Source: Gammaproteobacteria bacterium (GTDB lineage Bacteria; Pseudomonadota; Gammaproteobacteria; SZUA-229). Taken from it: a stretch of DNA of 48,197 bases. The notes under the pieces were generated by a model, which worked only from the letters and a program-made list of their open reading frames with translations, searched no databases and was not told where the DNA came from. Shown one piece after another: positions 39,857 to 48,197 of this stretch. Each line of letters begins with the position of its first letter. Positions within the stretch are counted from its first letter, which is position 1. A program made the translations under genes and the position numbers. Where the stretch lies: contig JAOUNI010000016.1 in assembly GCA_029881035.1 (NCBI GenBank), positions 1 to 48,197 of the forward strand, written 5' to 3'.

Positions 39857-40626
39857 AACACCTATCAACCCTGCTAACCCTGATTGCGCTCACCTTCACA
39901 TATAGCGCCAACGCCTCGGATCTTGCCAAAGAACAACGTTGGGCAAACGACATCGAGCAAACCTTGATGGATGGCGAGATCATCATGCTCAACGACGGCA
40001 AAAGTGAGTTTCTGAGCCTGCTCACCGAAGCCGCCGAAGACCAGCAGCGCGCCGCCATCATCATGCACGGCACCGGCATCCACCCGGACTGGAAACAGGT
40101 GATCGCACCGCTACGCACCGGCCTCACCGAGCACGGCTGGCACACCCTCTCAATCCAGATGCCGATACTGGCCAACGACGCCGAATACCCCGCATACGCG
40201 CCGCTGTATGATGAAGTCGCTCCGCGCATTAACGCTGCCATCAATTATTTAAAAGAAGAAGGCTATAAGAAAATCGTGCTCATCGGCCACAGCCAGGGCA
40301 GCACCATGGGCACCTATTACCTCAGCCAGAACCAACCTGATATTCTCGGCTTTATCGGACTCAGCATGCCCGACCTGACTGACGATGCCCGCATGAAACC
40401 CACCGTAAGCCTGAGCAAAATCAAATTACCGGTACTCGACTTATACGGCAGCGACGACCTGAAGAGCGTACTCGATACCAGTGAGCTACGCACTGCCGCC
40501 GCAGAAAAAGCCGGCAATGAACACTACAGCCAGATCATCATAAAAAATGCCGACCACTTTTTTACCGGCAAAGAAAAAGACATGATCAGATGGGCTTCAG
40601 ACTGGATGGGACAACTGGATCAATAA
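39853..40626 (+). CDS. DUF3530 family alpha/beta hydrolase, exported
   Basis: A 257-residue protein with a signal peptide (MKHLSTLLTLIALTFTYSANA). The alpha/beta-hydrolase features are an oxyanion region IIMHGTGIHPDW, the nucleophile elbow GHSQGS, an acid in LYGSDDLKS and the catalytic His in IKNADHFF. The substrate is unknown; DUF3530 proteins are an uncharacterised proteobacterial family. It is translationally coupled to ubiA (ATGA) and, like the ubiA core, is rich in G/C-ending codons. Confidence 0.87.
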   Translation: MKHLSTLLTLIALTFTYSANASDLAKEQRWANDIEQTLMDGEIIMLNDGKSEFLSLLTEAAEDQQRAAIIMHGTGIHPDWKQVIAPLRTGLTEHGWHTLSIQMPILANDAEYPAYAPLYDEVAPRINAAINYLKEEGYKKIVLIGHSQGSTMGTYYLSQNQPDILGFIGLSMPDLTDDARMKPTVSLSKIKLPVLDLYGSDDLKSVLDTSELRTAAAEKAGNEHYSQIIIKNADHFFTGKEKDMIRWASDWMGQLDQ

Positions 40627-40633
40627 AGGCATA

Positions 40634-40779
40634 TTCACCGCAAAGTTGCAGAGAAAACTTAATATATAATTTTGTAGGCCGGCACCCCCATGCCGACAAA
40701 ATTTAAAACATCGAGAAGAGGGTTTCCTACCTACATGTTATATAGTTTTTTCTCTGCGCCTCAGCGTCTCTGCGGTGAA
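40634..40779. repeat. Nested palindromic intergenic element (MITE/REP-like)
   Basis: The ends are inverted copies: TTCACCGCA at 40634-40642 and TGCGGTGAA at 40771-40779, each followed inward by GCAGAGAAAAC-like sequence and its complement (CTCTGCG...GTCTCTGCGG on the right). Inside lies a second hairpin with AATTTTGT-A-GGCCGGCA opposite TGCCGACAAAATT (about 40668-40693). The right end matches the 'CTCTGCGcCTcaGCGTCTCTGCGG' motif seen scattered in many bacterial genomes. It fills most of the gap between the DUF3530 gene and comF and encodes no protein. Confidence 0.65.
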
Positions 40780-40807
40780 AAGTTTTTTCTTAACCCAACA
40801 TCAATAA

Positions 40808-41572
40808 CTATCTATTCAACGGCGCCCGCGCCAGACTCAATACGGTAATTTTTTTCACGCCGGATTTTTTCAGCACCCGTGATAATTCATTCGCGGTCGA
40901 GCCGGTGGTGACCACGTCATCAACAATTACCACATGCTTCTGCGGTAACGGCTCGACCACGGCAAACGCGCCACGGATATTTTTCCGCCGGGCTTTTGCA
41001 TCCAGCCCGGTCTGTGCGCTGGTATCACGGATGCGCACCACCCGCTGCAAATCCATCGGCCAGCCGGTTTTTTTCGACAGCGCTCGTGCTAGCTCAATCG
41101 ACTGGTTGAAACCACGCTGGCGTAGTCTTTTTTTATAAAGTGGCACGGGCAGGATACAGACCTCTTCGCCCGCACCTATGTGTTCGATACAAGCCGATGC
41201 TGCCAGCAGCTGACCCAGCAATCGTGCATGTACCAGCTTTTCATTGAACTTGAGCTGCTGAATCAGCCAGATCACCGGCTGTTCATAACTGAATAAGCTG
41301 AAAGCTTCATTATAATAAGGCGGTTTTTTCTGGCAGCGACCACAGACCGCATTATCAGAAGTACCCGGCGGCAGCGGCAAAGCACAATGTGAACATGCGG
41401 TTTGATTGAAAGGCAGTTGCTGGTGGCAATACTCACACAAATCAGCACCACCCTGTCCAGAACGACCACACATCAGGCATCGAGTCGGGAACAACAACTG
41501 TACACCTGAATGGACTACCGAATAGAAAAACCTTTGAATATCCATTTTCTCGAAGACGCCCTGTCGTGGCAT
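40808..41572 (-). CDS. comF: ComF family phosphoribosyltransferase-like protein
   Basis: A competence-associated protein of the amidophosphoribosyltransferase fold. The 254 residues have zinc-binding CxxC pairs (RCLMCGRSGQGG, LCEYCHQQLP, CSHCALP, CGRCQKKPP), then the PRPP-binding loop VVIVDDVVTTGSTANEL. RGFNQSIELARAL is also typical. I chose the ATG at 41572, preceded by AAGGTGG at a good distance; a longer frame would overlap bioB on the other strand. It diverges from bioB, with only 47 bases between the starts. Confidence 0.9.
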   Translation of the reverse strand: MPRQGVFEKMDIQRFFYSVVHSGVQLLFPTRCLMCGRSGQGGADLCEYCHQQLPFNQTACSHCALPLPPGTSDNAVCGRCQKKPPYYNEAFSLFSYEQPVIWLIQQLKFNEKLVHARLLGQLLAASACIEHIGAGEEVCILPVPLYKKRLRQRGFNQSIELARALSKKTGWPMDLQRVVRIRDTSAQTGLDAKARRKNIRGAFAVVEPLPQKHVVIVDDVVTTGSTANELSRVLKKSGVKKITVLSLARAPLNR

Positions 41573-41581
41573 AATAGCCAC
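41566..41581. promoter_or_regulatory. Palindrome in the comF-bioB divergent promoter
   Basis: GTGGCATAATAGCCAC has perfect five-base arms around ATAATA. It overlaps the comF start region and lies 38 bases before bioB. It does not resemble the BirA biotin operator. It might bind a regulator of one of the two genes, or be chance. Confidence 0.3.
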
Positions 41582-41619
41582 CTTGAAATTGCACCCCATT
41601 ATAGACAGCAGATACCGAT

Positions 41620-42600
41620 ATGAGTAGCCTACGACACGACTGGACAATGCAGGAAATTACTGCACTCTTCGATTTACCCTTCAACGACCTGCTTTTTCAG
41701 GCACATAGCCTGCATCGCAAGAACTTCGACCCGAACCATGTTCAGGTGAGCACACTGCTGAGCATCAAAACCGGCGCATGCCCTGAGGATTGCTCCTACT
41801 GCTCGCAAAGCGCACGCAACGAGGCCGAACTGGAACGTGAGCGCCTGCTGCCGCTGGAAGAGGTACTGGGAAAAGCAAAAGAAGCCAAAGACAATGGCGC
41901 TTCGCGTTTTTGCATGGGTGCGGCCTGGCGCAACCCGACCGACAAGAATCTGGAACGGGTGATCGATATGATTCAGGGCGTGAAGTCGATGGGCATGGAA
42001 ACCTGCGTCACCCTGGGTATGCTCACCGAAGCACAGACCGCACGTTTAAAGGAAGCCGGGCTGGACTATTACAATCACAACCTCGATACCTCGCCCGAGT
42101 TTTACGGCGACATTATCACCACTCGTACTTATCAGGATCGCCTCGATACGCTGGAACACGTACGCAATGCCGGCATCAACACTTGCAGTGGCGGCATTCT
42201 GGGCATGGGTGAATCACGCACTGATCGCGCCTCTTTGTTGCAGCAACTGGCCAACTTACCTAAACACCCTGATAGCGTGCCAATCAATATGCTGGTCGCG
42301 ATCAAAGGCACGCCTTTGCAGGACGCACCTAAACTCGAACCTCTGGAATTTATCCGCACCGTGGCGGTGGCCCGCATCATGATGCCGGAATCGTATGTGC
42401 GCCTGTCGGCGGGCCGTGCTGAAATGAATGATGAAACGCAGGCGATGTGCTTCTTCGCCGGTGCCAATTCAATTTTCTATGGCGAAAAACTGCTGACTAC
42501 CGACAACCCGGATGAGAACCACGACCAGCAGCTGTTCAACAAGCTCGGCATCCAGTCACTACAGGTCGAAGTTGCCAGCGATGCACCCGTCACTATTTAA
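41620..42600 (+). CDS. bioB: Biotin synthase
   Basis: Radical-SAM enzyme that inserts sulfur into dethiobiotin. The 326 residues carry the cluster-binding [11 protein letters not shown] (CxxxCxxC) at about 54-64, [43 protein letters not shown] and SAGRAEM, including the Arg of the auxiliary [2Fe-2S] site. It begins a bioB-bioF pair, with bioF 18 bases downstream. bioH, bioC and bioD do not follow. Confidence 0.97.
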   Translation: MSSLRHDWTMQEITALFDLPFNDLLFQAHSLHRKNFDPNHVQVSTLLSIKTGACPEDCSYCSQSARNEAELERERLLPLEEVLGKAKEAKDNGASRFCMGAAWRNPTDKNLERVIDMIQGVKSMGMETCVTLGMLTEAQTARLKEAGLDYYNHNLDTSPEFYGDIITTRTYQDRLDTLEHVRNAGINTCSGGILGMGESRTDRASLLQQLANLPKHPDSVPINMLVAIKGTPLQDAPKLEPLEFIRTVAVARIMMPESYVRLSAGRAEMNDETQAMCFFAGANSIFYGEKLLTTDNPDENHDQQLFNKLGIQSLQVEVASDAPVTI

Positions 42601-42618
42601 CCTGCTCGACGAATAATT

Positions 42619-43779
42619 TTGAAAGACCTGCAAAAGGAACTCGACGAACGCAAGGCGCTGCATCTATATCGCCACCGCCGCATCAGTGAAGGACCACAAC
42701 AACCCGAGATGGTGATCGACGGCCAGACTGTGATCAACTTTTGCAGCAATGATTACCTCGGCCTCGCCAATCACAAAACAGTGAAACAGGCGTTCATCGA
42801 AGGCGTCAATAAATACGGTGTCGGCAGCGGCGCCGCGCATTTGGTCAACGGTCATTCCAGCGCGCACCACGCCCTCGAAGAAGAACTCGCCGAATTCACC
42901 GGTTATCCGCGCACGCTGTTATTTTCCACCGGCTACATGGCCAATCTCGGTCTGGCACAGGCGCTGGTCGGCAAGGGCGATACCGTGCTGGAAGACCGAC
43001 TCAACCATGCCTCACTCATTGATGGAGGCCTATTGAGTGGTGCACGTTTCCAGCGTTACGCCCACAACGATGCAGAACAGCTCGAACAGAAATTAGAACA
43101 TTCCAAAGGCGAAACCCTGGTGCTGACCGATGGCGTGTTCAGCATGGACGGCGACATCGCCAACGTGCCCGCGATTGCACGCTCGTGCAAAAAAAATTCG
43201 GCCTGGCTGATGGTAGATGATGCGCACGGTTTTGGTGTGCTCGGCGAACACGGCAAAGGTTGCCTGGAACATTTTCAATTATCAAAAGACGATGTACCGA
43301 TTTACATGGCAACACTCGGTAAAGCGCTTGGCACGTCCGGGGCCTTCATCGCCGGCAGTGAAGCGCTAATCGAAACCTTAATCCAGAAAGCGCGGCCTTA
43401 TATTTACACCACCGCAACACCACCCGCAGTTGCCGAAGCCACCCGCGCCAGCTTGAAATTAATTCAGACACAACCTGAATTACGCACACGGCTCAATGAT
43501 AACATCGCCCACTTTAAAAACTGCGCGGCACAACTCAAACTAAAACTAGCTGAAAGTCGGACAGCGATACAACCCATCATCATTGGCAATGAAGAAGACG
43601 CAGTTAATATGAGTGAGCAATTATTCAGCAAGGGCTTACTAGTGACCGCAATTCGCCCGCCCACTGTACCAAAAGGTACAGCACGATTGCGCGTGACTTT
43701 GTCAGCTGCACATACAAAATCACAGATTGAACAACTCATGGAAATACTAACAACACTTCAAAACAAACTGTTTTATTAA
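42619..43779 (+). CDS. bioF: 8-amino-7-oxononanoate synthase
   Basis: PLP enzyme that condenses pimeloyl-ACP with alanine, the first ring-building step of biotin synthesis. The 386 residues include [61 protein letters not shown] and the PLP-binding Lys in [15 protein letters not shown]. The start is TTG with no obvious Shine-Dalgarno, so translation may be coupled to bioB. The usual bioH-bioC-bioD partners must lie elsewhere. Confidence 0.96.
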   Translation: MKDLQKELDERKALHLYRHRRISEGPQQPEMVIDGQTVINFCSNDYLGLANHKTVKQAFIEGVNKYGVGSGAAHLVNGHSSAHHALEEELAEFTGYPRTLLFSTGYMANLGLAQALVGKGDTVLEDRLNHASLIDGGLLSGARFQRYAHNDAEQLEQKLEHSKGETLVLTDGVFSMDGDIANVPAIARSCKKNSAWLMVDDAHGFGVLGEHGKGCLEHFQLSKDDVPIYMATLGKALGTSGAFIAGSEALIETLIQKARPYIYTTATPPAVAEATRASLKLIQTQPELRTRLNDNIAHFKNCAAQLKLKLAESRTAIQPIIIGNEEDAVNMSEQLFSKGLLVTAIRPPTVPKGTARLRVTLSAAHTKSQIEQLMEILTTLQNKLFY

Positions 43780-43869
43780 AAACATTCATAAATACTTAAC
43801 TCTATCCAGACTGACAAAACCATTATTTAGCTCTACAATCCAAAGCAACAATTTTTTCGGAATTTTTAC

Positions 43870-44853
43870 ATGAAACGATATGATGTTTATGGTCTGGGCA
43901 ACGCACTGGTTGATATGGAGTTTGAAGTTGAGGATAGTTTCCTTGAATTAATGCGGGTTGATAAAGGACTGATGACACTGGTTGATGAAGAAGAACAACA
44001 TCGCCTGATGGGTCACCTTGATGCTTTCGAAGGCAACAAGGCCAGCGGTGGTTCTGCAGCAAATACATTAATTGCAGTTGCGGCTATGGGAGGCTCATCG
44101 TATTACACCTGCAAGGTCGCCGATGATGATCTCGGCCATTTTTACCTCAACGATTTAAAAGAAGCCGGTGTCGATACCAATATAAATGGCACACACGCTA
44201 ATGGCATCACTGGCAAGTGTCTGGTCATGGTCACTCCCGATGCTGAACGCACCATGCATACTTTCCTTGGCATTTCTTCCGAACTTTCTGTTAACGAGTT
44301 ACACAAAGAGCACATCGCTGCTTCTGAATATTGTTACATGGAAGGTTATCTGGTGACTTCACCTTGCGCCAAAGAAGCCAACATTGAGGCACGCAAAATT
44401 GCTGAAGCCAATGGTGTGAAAACAGCGCTCACTTTCTCCGACCCCGGCATTGTTGAATTTTTCGGCGACCAGTTAAAAGAAACTATCGGTGATGGTATTG
44501 ACCTGCTTTTTTGTAATGAAAAAGAAGCGCTAAAATACACTCAGAAAGATAATATCGGTGATGCTATTAATGTAATCAAAACTTTCTCGAAGAACTTTGC
44601 GATCACCCTGGGTTCGGAAGGCGCTGTCGCTTTTGACGGCACCACCTTATTTGAAATCGCTGCCCATAAAGTCCACGCCATAGATACCAATGGTGCTGGC
44701 GATAACTTTGCTGGCGCTTTCCTGTATGGCATCACCCACGGTATGAATTATCAACAGGCTGGTGATCTGGCGAGCAGAACTGCGGCACAGTTAATCACAA
44801 AATTTGGCCCAAGATTGAAACCGGAAGAATATCGTAAACTGGCGCAGGGTTAA
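43870..44853 (+). CDS. Adenosine kinase-like PfkB-family carbohydrate kinase
   Basis: A 327-residue ribokinase-fold enzyme. The N-terminal VYGLGNALVDMEFEV, GGSAANTLIAVAAMGG and the C-terminal signature DTNGAGDNFAGAFLYGI, with the catalytic Asp in GAGD, are clear. NEKEALKYT is the usual NxxE region. The protein resembles the proteobacterial adenosine-kinase group, which recycles adenosine to AMP, but other nucleoside or sugar substrates cannot be ruled out. It stands alone, 90 bases after bioF. Confidence 0.88.
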   Translation: MKRYDVYGLGNALVDMEFEVEDSFLELMRVDKGLMTLVDEEEQHRLMGHLDAFEGNKASGGSAANTLIAVAAMGGSSYYTCKVADDDLGHFYLNDLKEAGVDTNINGTHANGITGKCLVMVTPDAERTMHTFLGISSELSVNELHKEHIAASEYCYMEGYLVTSPCAKEANIEARKIAEANGVKTALTFSDPGIVEFFGDQLKETIGDGIDLLFCNEKEALKYTQKDNIGDAINVIKTFSKNFAITLGSEGAVAFDGTTLFEIAAHKVHAIDTNGAGDNFAGAFLYGITHGMNYQQAGDLASRTAAQLITKFGPRLKPEEYRKLAQG

Positions 44854-44871
44854 TTTCTTCGCTTATCACAC

Positions 44872-44906
44872 AGGTGTCGGAGCCAAATAAAAAGTCTCCG
44901 ACACCT
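44872..44906. terminator. Hairpin between convergent kinase and fetB genes
   Basis: AGGTGTCGGAG (44872-44882) pairs perfectly with CTCCGACACCT (44896-44906) around 13 bases. There is no T-run after the stem on either strand. It is a likely shared transcription end for the two convergent genes. Confidence 0.55.
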
Positions 44907-44907
44907 T

Positions 44908-45723
44908 CTAGTAGTCCGGCGTTTTCTCCGCCAATAACTGATCAAAGCGCAAGCGATCACGCGCGTCGAACAGTCGCTTTGAAATCAGGTGCAGCACCGC
45001 AATCACACCAAAACCAGTGCCCGCAGTTATTAAAAACATAATCAGTATCTGATATTTCACCGCTTCAACCGGCTCGGTGCCGGACAGAATTTGACCGGTC
45101 ATCATGCCGGGTAAACTGACGATGCCGGCCGCGGCCATCGCGTTAATGATTGGAATCATGCCGGCGCGCATGCTCTCGTGACGAATTTCTCGAATCGCTT
45201 CGATGGCCGTTTGTCCCAGCATCAGACGCTGCTCGATCACCGCGCGTTGCTGCCACGCGGTTTGAATCAGACGATCCATACCCAGCGCAATGCCGTTCAT
45301 GGTATTACCCAGCAACATACCCAGCAATGGAATCGCATACTGTGGGGTGTACCAGGGATCGGTACCAATAATAAAAAACAAAGCTATTAATGTGATCAGG
45401 AAAGATGATACGAATAACGAAATAACACTGATAGCAAAACCCCAGAAAGCTTTTATTTTTCTTTTCTGGCGGGACAGCACTTCCCATGCGGCCACGGTCA
45501 ACATCACCAGCATAATCAAAGCAATCAACGACAGTTGTGCGCTTTCAAAAACCTGTTTCAGCACCAGCCCTACCAGCAATAACTGCACCGTGGTTCGTAT
45601 CGCGGCAATCACCAGCTGCTGGGTGATACCCAGATTCATGCGCGCGACCAGACCGACCAGTGCCAGCACCAGCAGGGCAGCCAGCATCAGGTCATAAGCG
45701 GATAGGGAGATCAGCGTATTCAT
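44908..45723 (-). CDS. fetB: FetB-like iron export ABC transporter permease
   Basis: A 271-residue inner-membrane protein of the UPF0014/FetB family. It has about seven hydrophobic segments and the family signatures AIRTTVQLLLVGLVL, PLLGMLLGNTMNGIALG, IREIRHESMRAGMIPIINAM and GIVSLPGMMTGQILSG. In E. coli FetAB exports iron and lowers oxidative damage. The gene overlaps fetA by four bases (ATGA), so the permease and ATPase are coupled. Confidence 0.9.
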   Translation of the reverse strand: MNTLISLSAYDLMLAALLVLALVGLVARMNLGITQQLVIAAIRTTVQLLLVGLVLKQVFESAQLSLIALIMLVMLTVAAWEVLSRQKRKIKAFWGFAISVISLFVSSFLITLIALFFIIGTDPWYTPQYAIPLLGMLLGNTMNGIALGMDRLIQTAWQQRAVIEQRLMLGQTAIEAIREIRHESMRAGMIPIINAMAAAGIVSLPGMMTGQILSGTEPVEAVKYQILIMFLITAGTGFGVIAVLHLISKRLFDARDRLRFDQLLAEKTPDY

Positions 45724-46322
45724 GATGGCGTACTCTGTTTCACGGTAACCATAGCGGCTTTGGAGAAATCAAAATAACGCTCTGAGACCACCCGTTCAAG
45801 CTGGCTACGATTGTGGCTAACCCAGATGGCGACCGCGTTATTTTCAGCCAGATATTCGGCCACCAGCATTTCAACCTTGCGGGTATTTTCCACATCAAGG
45901 TTGGCGGTCGGTTCATCCAGCAGCAACACTTTCGGCCTGTTCGCCAGCATGCGCAAAATGGACAGCCGCTGTTTCTCGCCGCTGGAACAACGCGATATCT
46001 GCCAGTGCGCAACTTCATCGCCAAAACCCAGCGCGGCAAGATTTGCAGTCGCTGCAAAATGCGGCGCCACCGTATCAAACCACCACTGGCTTTCTGCCGG
46101 CAACAACGCCACCTGTTTGCGCCATTCAGCCCCGGAAACATCCGGCCGACATAGCTCATCAATACAAACCGAACCTTCCACTTCATCCATATCGGCAATT
46201 GCACGCAACAACCGGGTTTTGCCGCAACCGGAATCGCCACTCACACCCAGACACTCACCCGCGGCCAGTTCAAAACTGATCGGCGCCAGACCGGGGATTT
46301 TTATATCATGCACTTTCAACAT
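45720..46322 (-). CDS. fetA: FetA-like iron export ABC transporter ATP-binding protein
   Basis: A compact 200-residue ABC ATPase. Walker A is GVSGDSGCGKTRLLRAI, the Q-loop region ALLPAESQWW, the signature CSSGEKQRLSILRML (a C-S-S-G-E variant of LSGGQ), Walker B VLLLDEPTANLD and the H-loop WVSHNRSQ. Pairing with fetB defines it. It diverges from the small FimV-like gene by about 50 bases. Confidence 0.9.
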   Translation of the reverse strand: MLKVHDIKIPGLAPISFELAAGECLGVSGDSGCGKTRLLRAIADMDEVEGSVCIDELCRPDVSGAEWRKQVALLPAESQWWFDTVAPHFAATANLAALGFGDEVAHWQISRCSSGEKQRLSILRMLANRPKVLLLDEPTANLDVENTRKVEMLVAEYLAENNAVAIWVSHNRSQLERVVSERYFDFSKAAMVTVKQSTPS

Positions 46323-46371
46323 GGCGGCATTGTATCAGCACAGCCCTGATTCTTGTTGCTATACTCTGGCC

Positions 46372-46743
46372 ATGAAAATGAAAAACACCTTGATATTTAC
46401 CCTACTCGGCTGCTTGATTGCAGTGCCGCTGGCCTTTGCCGATTCAAAACGCATCGAAGTGTACTCACTAAGCCAGAATTACTGGGACACAAAAAGTGGC
46501 GAAACGCTGGGTGAGATTGCCGCTCAACTGCTACCGAACAACCCGAACATGCGCCAGAAACTGATGGCCGACATCGTTAGCCTCAACTCCAACGCCTTCC
46601 TGAATGGCGACCCTAACCTGATGCTGGCGAATAAGCGACTCTGGTTACCTAACAGCACGAACCAGACCGACAGCAAGGTCGATTCCAGATATACCGAGAT
46701 CGAGACTTATTCATGGGGCAATATCAAGCGCCCTAAGCGTTAG
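46372..46743 (+). CDS. Small exported FimV/LysM-like protein
   Basis: A 123-residue protein with a signal peptide (MKMKNTLIFTLLGCLIAVPLAFA). The mature part, YWDTKSGETLGEIAAQLLP, then DIVSLNSNAFLNGDPNLML and RLWLPN, looks like the LysM-related N-terminal domain of FimV-type proteins, which bind peptidoglycan. The frame stays open upstream across the fetA antisense strand, but only the ATG at 46372 (or 46378) gives a signal peptide. Function unknown; envelope location likely. Confidence 0.78.
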   Translation: MKMKNTLIFTLLGCLIAVPLAFADSKRIEVYSLSQNYWDTKSGETLGEIAAQLLPNNPNMRQKLMADIVSLNSNAFLNGDPNLMLANKRLWLPNSTNQTDSKVDSRYTEIETYSWGNIKRPKR

Positions 46744-46774
46744 ATCAACAAATAAACAAACCCGTCCTCATGCC

Positions 46775-46795
46775 TAATAAATAAATTATTTATTA
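46775..46795. promoter_or_regulatory. 21-bp AT palindrome upstream of the orphan gene
   Basis: TAATAAATAA (46775-46784) and TTATTTATTA (46786-46795) are exact reverse complements around one A. The site ends ten bases before the ATG at 46806. It may be an autoregulatory operator, or an AT-rich chance palindrome. Confidence 0.4.
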
Positions 46796-46805
46796 AAAGA
46801 GTCAT

Positions 46806-47930
46806 ATGGAAGTAGCGCAACTTGTAGATTTACCCATATCCCTTGATGATTTCTCTGCCTTAGAGTCACTAGTTACTAGCTCCGATCCTTTTTTAATTCA
46901 GCCATCAACAATTATTGATAAATACAAATTAAGCGATTACATACAGGCGGCCACATTTCAAGAAGTTTCGCTATACGCTCTTCTAGATAACAATATCTTT
47001 ACACGTGTTTCGGCATTCTCAAAAGGCTCAAAATTAGCAAGCGATTCCGAAACAAGAAAAGTAGAACAATTAGCTGCAGCAGTAATGGTGTTTTTTCTAC
47101 TTGGTGATTTTTGGCTAGAACCTAATATTGCGCTTTATGAAAAAGCTTGGCGAAGCTCACATGATAGCGCCAAATTAGAACTTGAAAGTTTTAGAATTGC
47201 AGACCATATTCACCCCCAACACTATACAGATCTTGCTCTTGGCAGGATAGAACACATATCTTTTCAAGCAATTGAAGAAGCAAAAAAATATGCCGCTATT
47301 ACCGCTGGAAAAAACAAAAATACAGTAGCGGAGGAAAATTTCAAAAGAAACCTTACCTATTGGAAAACAAGCTACCTTTTTCTTCTCAAGGTTACAGAAT
47401 TGTGGCGAACGCCGATTGATGACCTTTCCAAAGCAAAAAAACTAATTGATTGGATGCGAAATGATGCATTTTATAGCGCAGTATCTTCCGTGTTTGCTCT
47501 GCTTTTACTTTCACCATCCAGTCCCAAAAAAATGATTAAAGGCATAGGCTCTGATAATTTACAAAAATTACACTCTGGATTACAAAATGCTGCCTGGGAT
47601 TGTGTATATGTAAAACACTGGATAAACCAAGCACGACGAAGTCCTACTGATACAATATGGTTTTTATGTTCTAATGATCAAGCATTGAAGCAAGTCGCCA
47701 ACACTCTACTTCACAGAAAAGGAGAAGATCTCACCTCTAAGCTTACTAGCCATATGATAAATACATGGGGCAATGACAAAGGAAAAAGACTATATAGCTA
47801 TTACAATAATCATGTTCAAGAAATAAACAGTACTCCATCTAAAAGAGATGAACAAGTGAAATATCGCATGGACAACATCGATAATATGATCTTAGATTTA
47901 GAAACAAAACTTGGACTCAATAAAATCTAA
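46806..47930 (+). CDS. Hypothetical protein with PIN-like acidic residues
   Basis: A 374-residue cytosolic protein I do not recognise. LYALLDNNIFTRVSAF (Asp61) recalls the LDTN start of PIN nucleases. Glu105 or Glu112, Asp265 (AAWDCVYVKHWI) and Asp291 (WFLCSNDQALKQV, like the TxD motif) would complete an acidic quartet. This is a weak, order-only match. The gene is much more A/T-rich than its neighbours and sits between conserved genes next to radC, so it is probably a horizontally acquired insertion. A 21-bp palindrome precedes it. It could be a toxin- or defence-type RNase; no antitoxin partner is seen. Confidence 0.7.
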   Translation: MEVAQLVDLPISLDDFSALESLVTSSDPFLIQPSTIIDKYKLSDYIQAATFQEVSLYALLDNNIFTRVSAFSKGSKLASDSETRKVEQLAAAVMVFFLLGDFWLEPNIALYEKAWRSSHDSAKLELESFRIADHIHPQHYTDLALGRIEHISFQAIEEAKKYAAITAGKNKNTVAEENFKRNLTYWKTSYLFLLKVTELWRTPIDDLSKAKKLIDWMRNDAFYSAVSSVFALLLLSPSSPKKMIKGIGSDNLQKLHSGLQNAAWDCVYVKHWINQARRSPTDTIWFLCSNDQALKQVANTLLHRKGEDLTSKLTSHMINTWGNDKGKRLYSYYNNHVQEINSTPSKRDEQVKYRMDNIDNMILDLETKLGLNKI

Positions 47931-47950
47931 TAATCCACTTAATTAGAAAC

Positions 47951-48197
47951 TTACAAAATCCCCCGCTCCGCAAACGACACAACCTCATCCCCAATCACTA
48001 TGTGATCAAGCACCCTGATATCAACAACTTCCAGCGCCTGTTTTAATCGTCGGGTAATCTGTTCATCGGAACGACTCGGTTCGGCGACACCAGAAGGGTG
48101 GTTGTGCGCAAAGATCACTGCCGCCGCATTTTTCTTCAACGCCAGTTTCACCACTTCACGCGGATAGACGCTGGCACCGTCGATGGTGCCGTAAAAC
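47951..48197 (-). CDS. radC: RadC family JAB/MPN-domain protein, partial (N-terminus outside window)
   Basis: The frame enters from the right edge ([20 protein letters not shown]) and ends at 47951. It holds the JAMM zinc motif HNHPSG, then [24 protein letters not shown] and the C-terminal SFAERGIL. These are the hallmark of RadC C-terminal domains. The protein is annotated as DNA-repair related, but its biochemical role is not established. It converges with the orphan gene, 20 bases apart. Confidence 0.95.
   Translation of the reverse strand, partial: FYGTIDGASVYPREVVKLALKKNAAAVIFAHNHPSGVAEPSRSDEQITRRLKQALEVVDIRVLDHIVIGDEVVSFAERGIL

Noticed and set aside
39768-40244. 158-codon minus-strand frame across the ubiA-DUF3530 junction
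   Set aside because: Antisense to two clear genes; composition is that of a shadow frame.
41573-41619. BirA operator before bioB
   Set aside because: The expected TTGTAAAC-type inverted repeat is absent; only an unrelated GTGGC/GCCAC palindrome is present.
41573-41647. Longer comF start overlapping bioB
   Set aside because: The added residues are not conserved in character and would overlap bioB; a good Shine-Dalgarno supports 41572.
45811-46371. Long plus-strand open frame running into the FimV-like gene
   Set aside because: It lies antisense to fetA, has no family match and ends in frame with a gene whose own ATG begins a clear signal peptide.

Overview
The window is chromosomal DNA of a gammaproteobacterium. 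The evidence is the gene content and order: hisBHAFIE followed by tatABC; trkH/trkA, rsmB, fmt and def diverging from a LysM lipoprotein gene, dprA, smg, topA, tsaC and hemF; then bioB-bioF and radC. The moderate G+C, the Mg-type HemB and the large set of signalling genes would fit a free-living, respiring, probably aquatic member (methylotroph or sulfur-oxidiser relatives). That placement is an impression, not a measurement. No tRNA, rRNA, CRISPR array, transposase or phage gene was seen.

Layout. 1-2300: the start of a glutamate-cysteine-ligase-like gene running off the left edge, and a lone YkgJ-type cysteine-cluster gene. 2319-9607 (minus): gpmI, tatC-B-A, hisE-I-F-A-H-B and dtd, read as one long his-tat block. 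9608-9925: a gap that holds what looks like a CsrB/RsmZ-type regulatory RNA on the plus strand, with a GacA-like palindrome upstream and a strong terminator. 9926-17496 (minus): ttcA, an LpxL-like acyltransferase, trkH, trkA, rsmB, fmt, def. 17635-24490 (plus): LysM lipoprotein, dprA, smg, topA, tsaC, hemF. 24483-29167: a REC-REC-PAS-GGDEF-EAL protein convergent with hemF, then hemB-aroE. 29228-30437: a truncated haemoglobin divergent from an HxlR regulator, with a shared palindrome.

30700-35883 is the most interesting protein-coding part. A minus-strand set (TlpA-like thioredoxin, a DUF4266 lipoprotein ending in a Gly-rich CGC tail, a DUF3570 outer-membrane barrel, and the flavin transferase ApbE) diverges from a QseB/QseC-like two-component system. 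The DUF3570 protein carries DALTGAT, which fits the ApbE flavinylation consensus. The shared intergenic region has two direct-repeat pairs that look like PmrA/QseB boxes. I read this as an envelope redox module whose barrel is covalently flavinylated, controlled by the adjacent two-component system.

35893-48197: a GAF-GGDEF-EAL protein, a gamma-carbonic anhydrase, a UbiA with an unusual N-terminal extension of about 157 residues coupled to a DUF3530 hydrolase, a nested palindromic intergenic element, comF divergent from bioB-bioF, an adenosine-kinase-like PfkB enzyme, the fetAB iron exporter, a small FimV/LysM-like protein, an AT-rich orphan gene with PIN-like acidic residues, and the C-terminal part of radC at the right edge.
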